A DNA stretch of 64,000 bases from Nitrospirillum sp034653275 (GTDB lineage: Bacteria; Pseudomonadota; Alphaproteobacteria; Azospirillales; Azospirillaceae), in assembly GCF_034653275.1 (NCBI RefSeq), contig NZ_JAYEES010000003.1, positions 2,108,001 to 2,172,000 on the forward strand, given 5' to 3'. Shown piece by piece: positions 14,290 to 22,823 of this stretch. Every line of letters begins with the position of its first letter. The stretch's first letter is position 1. The position numbers and the translations under genes are program-made. Under the pieces are notes generated by a model that was given only the letters and a program-made list of their open reading frames with translations, ran no database searches and was not told the DNA's origin.

Positions 14290-16682
14290 TGACCTCCATC
14301 ACGGGTTCTTTTGCTGCCCAGGCGCAGGGCATTGGCCATGACCGCTAGGGATGATCCCGACATGGCGGCGGCGGCCACGAACGGCGTGGCGAAGCCGGCC
14401 ATGGCCACCGGCACGGCGCACAGGTTGTACAGCAGGGTGAAGGCCAGGTTCTGGCGCACCAGGGTGCGCGCCCGGCGGGCCACGGCCAGCGTCTCCGCCA
14501 CCGCCGCCAGCCCATCGCCCTGGAACACCACGTCGGCCGCGGTCTGGGTCACGTCCACGGCGCTGGCCGGGCTCAGCGACACGTCGGCGGCGGCCAGCGC
14601 GGCAGCGTCGTTCAACCCGTCGCCCACCATCAGCACGGTCCGCCCCTCCGCCCGCAGCGCCGCCAGGTGGGCGCACTTGTCGGCGGGCCGGGCGTCGGCG
14701 CGCACGATATCGATGCCGACCTCCGCCGCCAGGGCGTGGGCGGTGACGGCGCGGTCCCCCGACAGCAGTTCCACCCGGTAGCCGGCGGCCTTCAGCTCCG
14801 CCACCACGGCGGCGGCGTCGCGGCGGGGCCGGTCGGCGAACAGGAAGCGCCGGGGCGGCTGGCCGCAGCGGCTGAACCAGAGTTCCGGTCCCGCCTGCCC
14901 CGCCCCGGCGTCGTCCACGCCGCAGAAGGCGCGCGACCCCAGGCGGACGAAGCCCTGCGGCCCCAGCCAGCGCAGGCCGCCGCCCGGCACCTCCACCACG
15001 CCGTCGGCCACGGGGCCGGGACCGGCGGCGCGGGCCAGCGCCCGCGACAGGGGATGGCGCGACGCGCGGGCCAGGCGGGCGGCCAGTTCCAGCTCCTCCG
15101 CCGTCAGGGTGGGGTCGGGCACCAGATCGGGGCGGCCCAGGGTCAGGGTGCCGGTCTTGTCGAACACCACGGTGTCGATGGGGGCCAGTCGCTCCAGGGC
15201 GGTGGCGGACTTCAGCAGGATGCCCTGGCGCATGAGCCGGCCGCTGGCCGCCACCTGCACCGCCGGCACGGCCAGCGCCAGGGCGCAGGGGCAGGTGATG
15301 ATCAGGACGGACACGGCGATCAGCAGCGCCTGGTACCAGGCGGCGGATCCTAAGAACATCCAGGCCAGGAAGGTGGCCAGGGCCGTCAGGTGCACCACCG
15401 GCGTGTAGGCCCGGGCGATGCGGTCGGCCAGCAGGACATGGCGCGCCCGCCCCTGCTCCGCCGCCTCCAGCAGGCGCACCATCTCCGCCAGCAGCGTGCC
15501 CTCGCCACTGGCCGTGGCGGTCAGGCGCAAGGGGGCGGTGCGGTTGATCATGCCGGCGAAGACCTGGGCGCCGGGCGCCACCGCCAAGGGCAGCGTCTCG
15601 CCCGTCACCAGGCTGGCGTCCAGGTCTGACACGCCTTCGGCCACCGTGCCGTCCACACCGATGCGCTCGCCCGCCGCCACCAGCACCGTGGCGCCCAGGG
15701 GCACACGGGCCGGCGGCAGCACCTGGGGCAGGCGGTCGGCGCCCAGCACCGTCACGGGCGCCTGGTTCAGCGCCAGCAGGTGGGCGGCGGCGGACCGGGC
15801 CCGACCGCGCGCCCGGCTGTCCAGGTAGCGGCCCACCAGCAGGAAGAACAGCAGCATGACGGCGCCGTCGAAATAGGCGTGCTCCCCATGCCGGGCCGTC
15901 ATCACCACGCTCATGCCGGTGGTCAGCAGCACGCCCACGGAAATGGGCACGTCCATGTTGGTGCGGCCGGCCCGCAGCGCCGCCAGCGCCGACTGGAAGA
16001 AGGGCTGGCCGGCGATGGCCACCGTGGGAAGGGCGATCAGGGCCGACACCCAATGCAGCAGCGTGCGGGTGGCGTCGCCCATGGCATCGGCGCCGGACCA
16101 GACCGACACGGACAGCAGCATGACGTTGGCGGCGGCGAAGCCCGCCAGCGCCAGGCGGCGCAGCAACGCCCGCTCCTGCGCCGCCGCCGGGTCGGCACCC
16201 GCCGCCGTGCCGCCGACGCCGAAGGGCGCCACGCGATACCCCAGTCCCGTCACCAGCCGGGCATACTCCACGGCCTGGGCGGGCGCGCCGGTCCAGCGCA
16301 GGGTCAGGCAGCGGGTGGTCAGGTTGGCGCGGGCGGACTGCACCTCGGGATGGTGCTTGGTCACCGCCGCCTCGATCAGCCACAGGCAGGCGCCGCAGTG
16401 CAGGCCGTCCACGCTGAGGCGCAGCAGGCAGCTGCCGTCCGGTGCCGTCGCCACCGCCTCGGGCAGGCCCAGCAGGGGATCGGCGCCATCGCCGTCAGTC
16501 GCCACGGCCGGGGCGGCGGCCTCCACCGGCCGGCGGTCGTAGTAGGCGTCCAGGCCCAGATCATGGATCAGGGTGTAGGCGCCGGCGCATCCCTGGCAGC
16601 AGAAGGCGCCCCGCTCCGTCGCCGCCCCCAGCAGGGGCTGGCCGCAGTGCCGGCAATGCGTCGTCACGCTGTCCAAGGGCAT
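14286..16682 (-). CDS. ccoI: copper-transporting P-type ATPase CcoI/FixI
   Basis: 798 aa, normal for the family. The N-terminus has two cysteine motifs, CRHCGQPL and FCCQGCAGAY, as in FixI, then a heavy-metal-associated domain with GLHCGACLW at about residue 95. About eight transmembrane helices follow, with the copper-site CPC (CPCALALAVP, about 464), the phosphorylation motif DKTGTLT (about 507) and GDGLNDAAAL (about 688). It exports copper towards the periplasm for assembly of the CcoN CuB centre. It lies in the order ccoG-ccoH-ccoI-ccoS with small gaps, so it is part of that operon. Confidence 0.95.
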   Translation of the reverse strand: MPLDSVTTHCRHCGQPLLGAATERGAFCCQGCAGAYTLIHDLGLDAYYDRRPVEAAAPAVATDGDGADPLLGLPEAVATAPDGSCLLRLSVDGLHCGACLWLIEAAVTKHHPEVQSARANLTTRCLTLRWTGAPAQAVEYARLVTGLGYRVAPFGVGGTAAGADPAAAQERALLRRLALAGFAAANVMLLSVSVWSGADAMGDATRTLLHWVSALIALPTVAIAGQPFFQSALAALRAGRTNMDVPISVGVLLTTGMSVVMTARHGEHAYFDGAVMLLFFLLVGRYLDSRARGRARSAAAHLLALNQAPVTVLGADRLPQVLPPARVPLGATVLVAAGERIGVDGTVAEGVSDLDASLVTGETLPLAVAPGAQVFAGMINRTAPLRLTATASGEGTLLAEMVRLLEAAEQGRARHVLLADRIARAYTPVVHLTALATFLAWMFLGSAAWYQALLIAVSVLIITCPCALALAVPAVQVAASGRLMRQGILLKSATALERLAPIDTVVFDKTGTLTLGRPDLVPDPTLTAEELELAARLARASRHPLSRALARAAGPGPVADGVVEVPGGGLRWLGPQGFVRLGSRAFCGVDDAGAGQAGPELWFSRCGQPPRRFLFADRPRRDAAAVVAELKAAGYRVELLSGDRAVTAHALAAEVGIDIVRADARPADKCAHLAALRAEGRTVLMVGDGLNDAAALAAADVSLSPASAVDVTQTAADVVFQGDGLAAVAETLAVARRARTLVRQNLAFTLLYNLCAVPVAMAGFATPFVAAAAMSGSSLAVMANALRLGSKRTRDGGQ

Positions 16683-16700
16683 GGCCGTCCTCCCCGCCCC

Positions 16701-17219
16701 TTACTTCACGAACAGCCGGCGGGTGAGGTGGTACCAGTCGGCCCCCTTCTCCGCCTTCAGCTTCAGGTCCCACTGCCCATGCTTGGGCAGGACCACGCTG
16801 GCCGTGTAGCGGCCGTTGCCGGCGGCGGTGAAGGTCAGCGGCACGTCGGGCATGATGTCGATGGGGCGCACCAGGCGGCCGGTCAGGGCCATGCCATCCA
16901 GGGCGGCGCCGTCGCGGGCGGTGATGCGCACCGTCAAAATGTTGCTATCGCCCCACGGCTCGATATCCGCGTCGAACACCCAACCCAGGGCGTCCTGCTG
17001 GGCCTGGGCCTCCAGCACCTTGTTGTACTCGATGCCCCGCTCATAGGGCTTGGCGGTGACGATGCCGGTCCAGCTGTGCATGGCGTAGTAGATCAGAATG
17101 CTGTTCACCACGATCACCACGCCCATGCCCCCGACGAAGATCCAGGGGATCAGGGAACGCTTGGCCTGGGCGGGCGACGGCGACCGGCGGGGCAGGTCGA
17201 TGACGGTCATTGCGGTCAC
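16701..17219 (-). CDS. ccoH: cbb3 oxidase assembly protein CcoH/FixH
   Basis: 172 aa with one N-terminal membrane anchor (SLIPWIFVGGMGVVIVVNS, about 22-40) and a periplasmic domain. YAMHSWTGIVTAKPYERG and the C-terminal GQWDLKLKAEKG, with beta-rich segments between, match the FixH family. It interacts with the oxidase subunits and CcoI during assembly. It lies between ccoG (38 bases upstream) and ccoI (18 bases downstream). Confidence 0.92.
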   Translation of the reverse strand: MTAMTVIDLPRRSPSPAQAKRSLIPWIFVGGMGVVIVVNSILIYYAMHSWTGIVTAKPYERGIEYNKVLEAQAQQDALGWVFDADIEPWGDSNILTVRITARDGAALDGMALTGRLVRPIDIMPDVPLTFTAAGNGRYTASVVLPKHGQWDLKLKAEKGADWYHLTRRLFVK

Positions 17220-17256
17220 TCCTCGGGATCGGGGCCTCGGGATCAGGGCCTAGGGG

Positions 17257-18855
17257 TCAGGGCTTGGCACCGGGGCCCATGAAGACCCCCTCGTAAAAGG
17301 TGGGACGGGCGGGGGTGGGCCCCTGCTCCGTCAGGCTGAACACCAGGGGGATGGATCCCTGGGCGCCGCCGTCGCGGGTCATGGACTGGCGCGGCAGGCT
17401 GACGAAGACGCGGAAGGTGGCGACGGCGTCGCCCGGCACGGTCAGGGCCACGCCCTCGGCGCCATGGGCCTCCCCCACGTCCTGCACCGCCACTGTGGCG
17501 CCCGGCTGGCCGACCACGCCCAGCCGGAATTCGCCCTCGCCCCGCCGTTTGTTCATGACCTTGATGGTATAGCCGTTGCGCAAGGCCCCATTGGACAGGG
17601 TGACGAACAGCGGCGCGCGGTCGCGCAGCACGCTGATGCCCATGGTGGTGCGCGTCTCCAGGGCCGTCAGCATCACGCCCCCCACCACGGCCAGCACCAG
17701 GGCGTAGATCACGACACGCGGCCGCAGCAGGCGATAGCGGTTGGACTGGCCCTGGGCCTTGGCTTCCTGGTTGGCCAGGGTGTCGAAGCGGATCAGGTTG
17801 GGCGGGCGGCCGACCTTGGCCATGATGTCGTTGCAGCTGTCGATGCACAGGCCGCAGCCGATGCATTCCAGTTGCTGGCCGTCACGGATATCGATGCCGG
17901 TGGGGCAGACGGCGATGCACTGGCCACAGTCGATACAGTCGCCCCGGCCCTCCCAGCTGGTGCCGGCCTTGTGCGGCCCGCGCCGCTCACCGCGCCAGGC
18001 CTCATAGGTCACGACCAGGGAGTGGACGTCCAGCATCGAGCCCTGGATGCGCGGCCACGGGCACATATAGGTGCAGACCTGCTCGCGGGCCCAGCCGGCC
18101 AAGGTGTAGGTCGTGGCCGTGAACAGGCCGACGAAGAAATATTCGCTGATCGTGGCCTGGCCGGTGAATAGGCCCCTCAGCGCCGTGGGCGCGTCGTCGA
18201 AATACAGGATCCAGGCGCCGCCCGTGGCGACCGAGATGGCCAGCCAGGCGGCGTGCTTGGCCGTCTTGCGCAGCAGTTTCTCGCGGGTCCAAGGCTGGCC
18301 GTCAAGGCGGATGCGCGCGCCGCGATCACCCTCGATCCAGCGCTCCACCGCCATGAACAGGTCGGTCCACACCGTCTGCGGACAGGCGTAGCCGCACCAC
18401 ACGCGCCCCGCCAGCGCCGTCACCAGGAACAGGCCCACGGCGGCCAGGACCAGCAGGCCGGTGATGTAGTAAACCTCCTGCGGCCAGATCTCGATGCCGA
18501 AGAAATAGGCGCGCGGGGCCGACAGGTCGATCAGGACGGCCTGGCCGGGCGCCCCCGGGCCCCGGTCCCAGCGCAGCCAGGGCACGGTGTAGTAGACGGC
18601 CAGGCACAGGGCCAGCACGGCCCATTTGATGGTGCGATAGCGGCCGGACACGGATTTGGGATAAATCTTGATGTGCTCGGCATAAAGGCTGCTGGTGTCG
18701 CCGTTCTCCAGATCCACCTTGACGGAGCGCGGGCGGCCGTCGCGAACCGCGGGGGCCCGGGTCGCCTTCGCGGCGGGGCGGTCCAGCACCTCGCCGTCCT
18801 GTCCCTCTTTGGCGGGGCGGCCATCCGTGGGGGTCGTGTCCATGGGTCGGTCCAT
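17257..18855 (-). CDS. ccoG: cytochrome c oxidase accessory protein CcoG (RdxA/FixG)
   Basis: 532 aa. It has several membrane helices in the first 300 residues with WCGYACPQTVW and CTYMCPWPR, then a double 4Fe-4S ferredoxin segment at about 302-345 (CIDCGQCIAVCPTGID and CIGCGLCIDSCND), then a periplasmic Ig-like FixG C-terminal domain. CcoG is a copper reductase acting in cbb3 oxidase biogenesis. It is the first gene of ccoGHIS, and an FNR/FixK-type box lies about 90 bases upstream. A second in-frame ATG four codons downstream (18843) is possible; neither has a strong ribosome-binding site. Confidence 0.95.
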   Translation of the reverse strand: MDRPMDTTPTDGRPAKEGQDGEVLDRPAAKATRAPAVRDGRPRSVKVDLENGDTSSLYAEHIKIYPKSVSGRYRTIKWAVLALCLAVYYTVPWLRWDRGPGAPGQAVLIDLSAPRAYFFGIEIWPQEVYYITGLLVLAAVGLFLVTALAGRVWCGYACPQTVWTDLFMAVERWIEGDRGARIRLDGQPWTREKLLRKTAKHAAWLAISVATGGAWILYFDDAPTALRGLFTGQATISEYFFVGLFTATTYTLAGWAREQVCTYMCPWPRIQGSMLDVHSLVVTYEAWRGERRGPHKAGTSWEGRGDCIDCGQCIAVCPTGIDIRDGQQLECIGCGLCIDSCNDIMAKVGRPPNLIRFDTLANQEAKAQGQSNRYRLLRPRVVIYALVLAVVGGVMLTALETRTTMGISVLRDRAPLFVTLSNGALRNGYTIKVMNKRRGEGEFRLGVVGQPGATVAVQDVGEAHGAEGVALTVPGDAVATFRVFVSLPRQSMTRDGGAQGSIPLVFSLTEQGPTPARPTFYEGVFMGPGAKP

Positions 18856-18942
18856 TCCGTGTCGACCGCGTGGCGGGGCCCCAACGGTTGGGCCACCAAC
18901 GCGGATATGGACGGACCCTATGCCCGCGCCGCTTCCCTCGCC

Positions 18943-18956
18943 TTGCGATAGATCAA
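18943..18956. promoter_or_regulatory. FNR/FixK-type box upstream of ccoG
   Basis: TTGCGATAGATCAA matches TTGAT-N4-ATCAA in eight of ten specified positions. The centre is about 94 bases from the ccoG start. A site centred at -41.5 would put the -10 hexamer over TAGGGT on the reverse strand, a weak match. Oxygen-dependent control of the assembly genes would be expected. Confidence 0.5.
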
Positions 18957-19045
18957 CCCGGCTTTGGCGGCCCCCGGCCGCGACGGCAGGTCACAGCCGT
19001 GAAAACAACCGCTTGCCAAACGCCGCGCCTGTGATCCGGGCAAAG

Positions 19046-19080
19046 AAAAACCCCCGCCGGATGGGGATGCGGCGGGGGTT
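19046..19080 (-). terminator. terminator after ccoP
   Basis: On the reverse strand an 11-bp stem, AACCCCCGCCG with CGGCGGGGGTT, closes a ten-base loop and is followed by TTTCTTTG. It separates the ccoNOQP operon from the ccoGHIS promoter. The rest of 18856-19173 holds only the FNR-type box and no gene. Confidence 0.85.
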
Positions 19081-19173
19081 CTCGTGCGACCCCTGGCATG
19101 CGACCCCGGGGGCGGGGTCCCTCGGAAGGGGCGTCAGGGGGCGGGGGGAAGGATTGTCCCGCCCCCGTCGGCC

Positions 19174-20067
19174 TTACTTCCCACCGCCCAGGGTGTGCAC
19201 GTAGGCGGCCAACAGCTTGACGGTGGCGGGATCCAGGCGCTCGCTCCATGCCGGCATGCTGCCACGCCGGGCGTAGGTGATGGTCTGGACGACCGTGGCC
19301 TTGTCCCCGCCATAGAGCCAGATGGCGTCGTTCAGGCGGGGGGCGCCCACGTCGGGGTTGCCGTCGCCCTTTTCACCGTGGCAGGCGGCGCAGTTGTCCG
19401 CGAACACCTGGGCGCCACGGCCGGCGGCCGCCTTGTCCGTACCGGTGTTCGACAGGCTCAGCACGTACTCCGCCACGTCGTTGATCTGCTCCTTGGTCAG
19501 CAGGCCATCGGCGCCGAAGCGCGGCATGTCCGACACGCGGGAGTCCGGGTTGGAATTGCGCACGCCGTAGGTGACGGTCTGCAGGATCTGCTCCGGCGTC
19601 CCGCCCCACAGCCAATCGTCGTCGGCCAGGTTGGGGAAGCCCTTGCCCCCGGCGCCGCCGGCGCCGTGGCAGGCGGCGCAGTTCTCGGCGAAGGCGATGT
19701 GGCCGGCGGCCTGCACATAGGTGCGCAGCTCCGGATCCTTTTCGACGTCGCCGATGGGCGTGGCCAGCAACTTGGCCTTCACGGGCGCCAACGCCTGCTG
19801 GCGGGTATCCAGCTCGGACTTCACCGTGTCGCGCCGGGTCCAGCCCAGCACGCCCTTGGTATGGGAGTGCAGACTGGGCCAGGCGGGATAGAGCACGGTG
19901 TAGACCAGCGCGAAGGCGATACAGGCGTAGAAGGTGTACAGCCACCACTTGGGCAGCGGCGTGTTCAGCTCCTTGATGCCGTCCCATTCATGGCCGGTGG
20001 TCTCCCGGCCCGTATGGGCGTCTCTTTCCTTGCCCGCGGGGGCATGGTTGTCAGTGTGGGTCGACAT
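19174..20067 (-). CDS. ccoP: cbb3 oxidase subunit III, dihaem cytochrome c CcoP
   Basis: 297 aa. An N-terminal domain with the FixP_N pattern (HEWDGIKELNTPLPKWWL, about 27-44) and one membrane helix is followed by two periplasmic cytochrome c domains with haem-binding CAACH motifs at about residues 129 and 224. Electrons pass from here through CcoO to CcoN. It is the last gene of ccoNOQP, eight bases after ccoQ, with a strong terminator beyond. Confidence 0.96.
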   Translation of the reverse strand: MSTHTDNHAPAGKERDAHTGRETTGHEWDGIKELNTPLPKWWLYTFYACIAFALVYTVLYPAWPSLHSHTKGVLGWTRRDTVKSELDTRQQALAPVKAKLLATPIGDVEKDPELRTYVQAAGHIAFAENCAACHGAGGAGGKGFPNLADDDWLWGGTPEQILQTVTYGVRNSNPDSRVSDMPRFGADGLLTKEQINDVAEYVLSLSNTGTDKAAAGRGAQVFADNCAACHGEKGDGNPDVGAPRLNDAIWLYGGDKATVVQTITYARRGSMPAWSERLDPATVKLLAAYVHTLGGGK

Positions 20068-20075
20068 GGGGGACC

Positions 20076-20291
20076 TCAGCCTTTCATAGTCGGCGCCGAC
20101 CGCCGCGCGGGCCCACGGGGCGTAGCCCTGACGGGCAGCGGGTGGTCGGCGTCATCCAGCAGCGGGATACGGGCGCAGTCGTCCAGGCGGCGCCGGCGCG
20201 AGGGCCAGTAGGCCCAGATGCCGATGCCGCAGAACAAGGCCACGAACCACAGCAGCCATACCTGCGAGATCAGGGCGTGGAACTCTTCCAT
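20076..20291 (-). CDS. ccoQ: cbb3 oxidase subunit IV CcoQ
   Basis: 71 aa with a single transmembrane helix, VWLLWFVALFCGIGIWAYWP (about 11-30), followed by an Arg-rich cytoplasmic stretch (SRRRRLDD), the usual CcoQ form. It stabilises the complex. The C-terminal tail is somewhat longer than usual and proline/arginine-rich. Position between ccoO and ccoP supports the call. Confidence 0.88.
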   Translation of the reverse strand: MEEFHALISQVWLLWFVALFCGIGIWAYWPSRRRRLDDCARIPLLDDADHPLPVRATPRGPARRSAPTMKG

Positions 20292-20301
20292 GGCGTCCCC
20301 C

Positions 20302-21027
20302 TCACTGATGCAGGTCTTCGGGCTGCAGCTTGCTGAACTCGACCAGCGTGCCCAGCATCTGCAGGTAGGCGACCAGGGCGTCCATCTCCGTCAGCTCGGG
20401 GCTTTCGGTGTTGAACTTGCCCACCACCGCCTTCGGGTACCGCTTCAGCAAGCCGCTGGTGTCGGCGTCCGGGTCGGCCTGGGCCTTCAGGTCGGCGGCG
20501 GCGTTGGCGATCATGTCGTCCGTGTAGGGAACGCCCACGGTGCGCAGCGTCTTCAGGTGATCCTGGATGTTGGGCACCGACAGCGGACGGCTGGCCAGGA
20601 AGGCGTAGGTCGGCATGATCGATTCCGGCACCACGGCGCGCGGGTCCTTCAGGTGGGCGACGTGCCAGTCGTTGGAATACTTGCCGCCGACGCGGGCCAG
20701 ATCCGGACCGATACGCTTGGACCCCCACTGGAAGGGATGGTCGTACATGCTTTCCGCCGCCAGGCTGTAGGGGCCGTAGCGCTCCACCTCATCGCGGAAG
20801 GTGCGGATCTGCTGGCTGTGGCAGACGTAGCAGCCCTCGCGGATGTAGATGTTGCGGCCCATCTGCTCCAGCGGGGTGTAGGGGCGCACCCCGCCCACCC
20901 GCTCGATCGTGGTCTCGATTGAGAACAGGGGCACGATCTGGACCAGGCCACCGATGGACACGGTGATCAGGGTCAGCAGCGCCAGGATGACGACGTTCTT
21001 TTCGACGATGGCGTGAGAGAATTTCAT
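20302..21027 (-). CDS. ccoO: cbb3 oxidase subunit II, monohaem cytochrome c CcoO
   Basis: 241 aa, starting MKFSHAIVEKNVVILALLTL with one N-terminal membrane helix, and a periplasmic cytochrome c domain with REGCYVCHSQQIRTF (haem CxxCH at about residue 64) and a late Met ligand candidate in ESIMPTYAFL. It carries electrons from CcoP to CcoN. It lies 16 bases after ccoN. Confidence 0.96.
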   Translation of the reverse strand: MKFSHAIVEKNVVILALLTLITVSIGGLVQIVPLFSIETTIERVGGVRPYTPLEQMGRNIYIREGCYVCHSQQIRTFRDEVERYGPYSLAAESMYDHPFQWGSKRIGPDLARVGGKYSNDWHVAHLKDPRAVVPESIMPTYAFLASRPLSVPNIQDHLKTLRTVGVPYTDDMIANAAADLKAQADPDADTSGLLKRYPKAVVGKFNTESPELTEMDALVAYLQMLGTLVEFSKLQPEDLHQ

Positions 21028-21043
21028 TTTCGGTCCCCTCCGC

Positions 21044-22525
21044 TCACTCGGCCGCGACCAGGCCCGCGGGCCGGTCTTCCGCCAGCGGCTGCCCGTGCTT
21101 GATGGTGCGGAACATGTTGAAGGCCATGATCAGGGCACCGGTCAGGAACAAGATGCCGCCCGTGCCGCGGATGATGTAGTAGGGGTGCATGGCGGCCACC
21201 GTCTCGACGAACGAGTACTGCAGGAAGCCCATGTCGTCGTAGGCGCGCCACATCAGGCCCTGCATGATGCCCGACACCCACATCGAGGTGATGTAGAGCA
21301 CGATGCCCAGGGTGGCGGTCCAGAAGTGCCATTCCACCAGCGCCTGGCTCCACAGCCCCTTACGCCGCCACAGCACCGGCACCAGGTAGTACAGGGCGCC
21401 GAAGGTGACGAAGGCGACCCAGCCCAGGGCACCGGAGTGCACGTGGCCGATGGTCCAGTCGGTGTAGTGGCTGAGCGCGTTCACCGGCTTCACCGACATG
21501 ACGGGGCCTTCGAAGGTGCTCATGCCGTAGAAGGCGACGGCGGTGACCGTGAAGCGCAGCGACGGGTTGGTGCGCAGTTTGTCCCAGGCGCCCGACAGGG
21601 TCATGATGCCGTTGATCATGCCGCCCCAGCTGGGCATCCACAGCATGATGGAAAACACCATGCCCAGGGTCTGCGTCCAGTCCGGCAGGGCCGTGTAGTG
21701 CAGGTGGTGCGGGCCGGCCCAGATGTAGAGGAAGATCAGGGCCCAGAAGTGGATGATGGACAGACGGTAGGAATAAACCGGCCGCTCCGCCGCCTTGGGG
21801 ATGAAGTAGTACATCATGCCCAGGAAGCCGGCGGTCAGGAAGAAGCCCACCGCGTTGTGGCCGTACCACCACTGGATCATCGCGTCCTGCACGCCGGCGA
21901 AGGCGCCGTAGCTCTTCGTGCCGGTGAAGCTGACGGGCACCGCCAGGTTGTTGACGATGTGCAGCATGGCGATGGTGATGATGAACGCCAGGTAGAACCA
22001 GTTGGCCACGTAGATGTGCGGCTCACGCCGCTTGATCAGCGTGCCGGCGAACACGATCAGGTAGGCGACCCAGACGATGGTCAGCCACAGGTCGGTGTAC
22101 CACTCGGGCTCGGCGTATTCCTTGCCCTGGGTGATGCCCATCAGGTAGCCCGTGCCGGCCAGCACGATGAACAGCTGATAGCCCCAGAAGATGAACCAGG
22201 CCGGCAGCGCGCCACCGAACAGGGGGGCGCGGCAGGTGCGCTGGACCACGAAGAAGGAGGTGCCCAGCAGCGCGTTGCCGCCGAAGGCGAAGATGGCCGC
22301 GGACGTGTGCAGCGGCCGCACGCGGCCGAAGCTGGTCCATTCCAAACCGAAATTCAGCGCGGGAAACGCCAACTGAAAGGCAATGAGGACGCCGACCGTG
22401 AAGGCGGCGATGCCCCAGAACATGGTCGCGATGGTGAACGCGCGGACCACATCCTCCACATAGGCTTCCCGGCTGGCGGGACGGGCCGCCGTGATGGGCA
22501 CCCCCCCGGAAACCGCTACACTCAT
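21044..22525 (-). CDS. ccoN: cbb3-type cytochrome c oxidase subunit I CcoN
   Basis: 493 aa from the ATG at 22525, which has GGGGGGTG just upstream; the open frame extends further upstream but those residues are not family-like. The protein has about twelve transmembrane helices. Haem/CuB histidine regions include WYGHNAVGFFLTAGFLG and GPHHLHYTALPDW, and TIGHVHSGALGW lies later. It is the haem b/b3-CuB core that reduces oxygen at low concentration and pumps protons. It leads ccoNOQP. An FNR/FixK box lies about 180 bases upstream, leaving a long leader (22526-22700) without a gene. Confidence 0.96.
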   Translation of the reverse strand: MSVAVSGGVPITAARPASREAYVEDVVRAFTIATMFWGIAAFTVGVLIAFQLAFPALNFGLEWTSFGRVRPLHTSAAIFAFGGNALLGTSFFVVQRTCRAPLFGGALPAWFIFWGYQLFIVLAGTGYLMGITQGKEYAEPEWYTDLWLTIVWVAYLIVFAGTLIKRREPHIYVANWFYLAFIITIAMLHIVNNLAVPVSFTGTKSYGAFAGVQDAMIQWWYGHNAVGFFLTAGFLGMMYYFIPKAAERPVYSYRLSIIHFWALIFLYIWAGPHHLHYTALPDWTQTLGMVFSIMLWMPSWGGMINGIMTLSGAWDKLRTNPSLRFTVTAVAFYGMSTFEGPVMSVKPVNALSHYTDWTIGHVHSGALGWVAFVTFGALYYLVPVLWRRKGLWSQALVEWHFWTATLGIVLYITSMWVSGIMQGLMWRAYDDMGFLQYSFVETVAAMHPYYIIRGTGGILFLTGALIMAFNMFRTIKHGQPLAEDRPAGLVAAE

Positions 22526-22700
22526 GACACCCCCCGAATATGGGCTCAAGCGGCAGGGGCCTGGGTTGAACCCCGGACCTCGTCTCTTAAGACAACGATT
22601 GCGGGCATCGGCGGGCCCGGTTTCCCAGGCGGTGTCCGTCGGGCGACGGGGCCGATGCTCCTCAGCGTCGGCACTGTGATGGTGGGCACACCCAGCCGCA

Positions 22701-22714
22701 TTGACCTGCGTCAA
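22701..22714. promoter_or_regulatory. FNR/FixK box shared by ccoN and the DUF2189 gene
   Basis: TTGACCTGCGTCAA is a perfect dyad of the TTGAC-N4-GTCAA type. In the rightward direction a class II promoter fits precisely: with the box centred at -41.5, the -10 hexamer falls on TATGGT (22737-22742), transcription starting near 22749. Leftward, the same geometry puts CACAGT at the -10 position, a weaker match. Confidence 0.75.
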
Positions 22715-22823
22715 GCCGCCATCCATCAACTTGGCGTATGGTTGGGTGAGTGACGGAAGGCCCGGCAAGAAGGCCTCCGTTGGCGCGGTTGGCGTTGCAA
22801 CCTGGGCGGAGCGGCACAAGACC

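Noticed and set aside
22550..22600. tRNA-like T-arm in the ccoN leader
   Set aside because: GGGGTTCAACCC resembles a T-arm, but no acceptor stem, anticodon arm or CCA-compatible end can be found around it.
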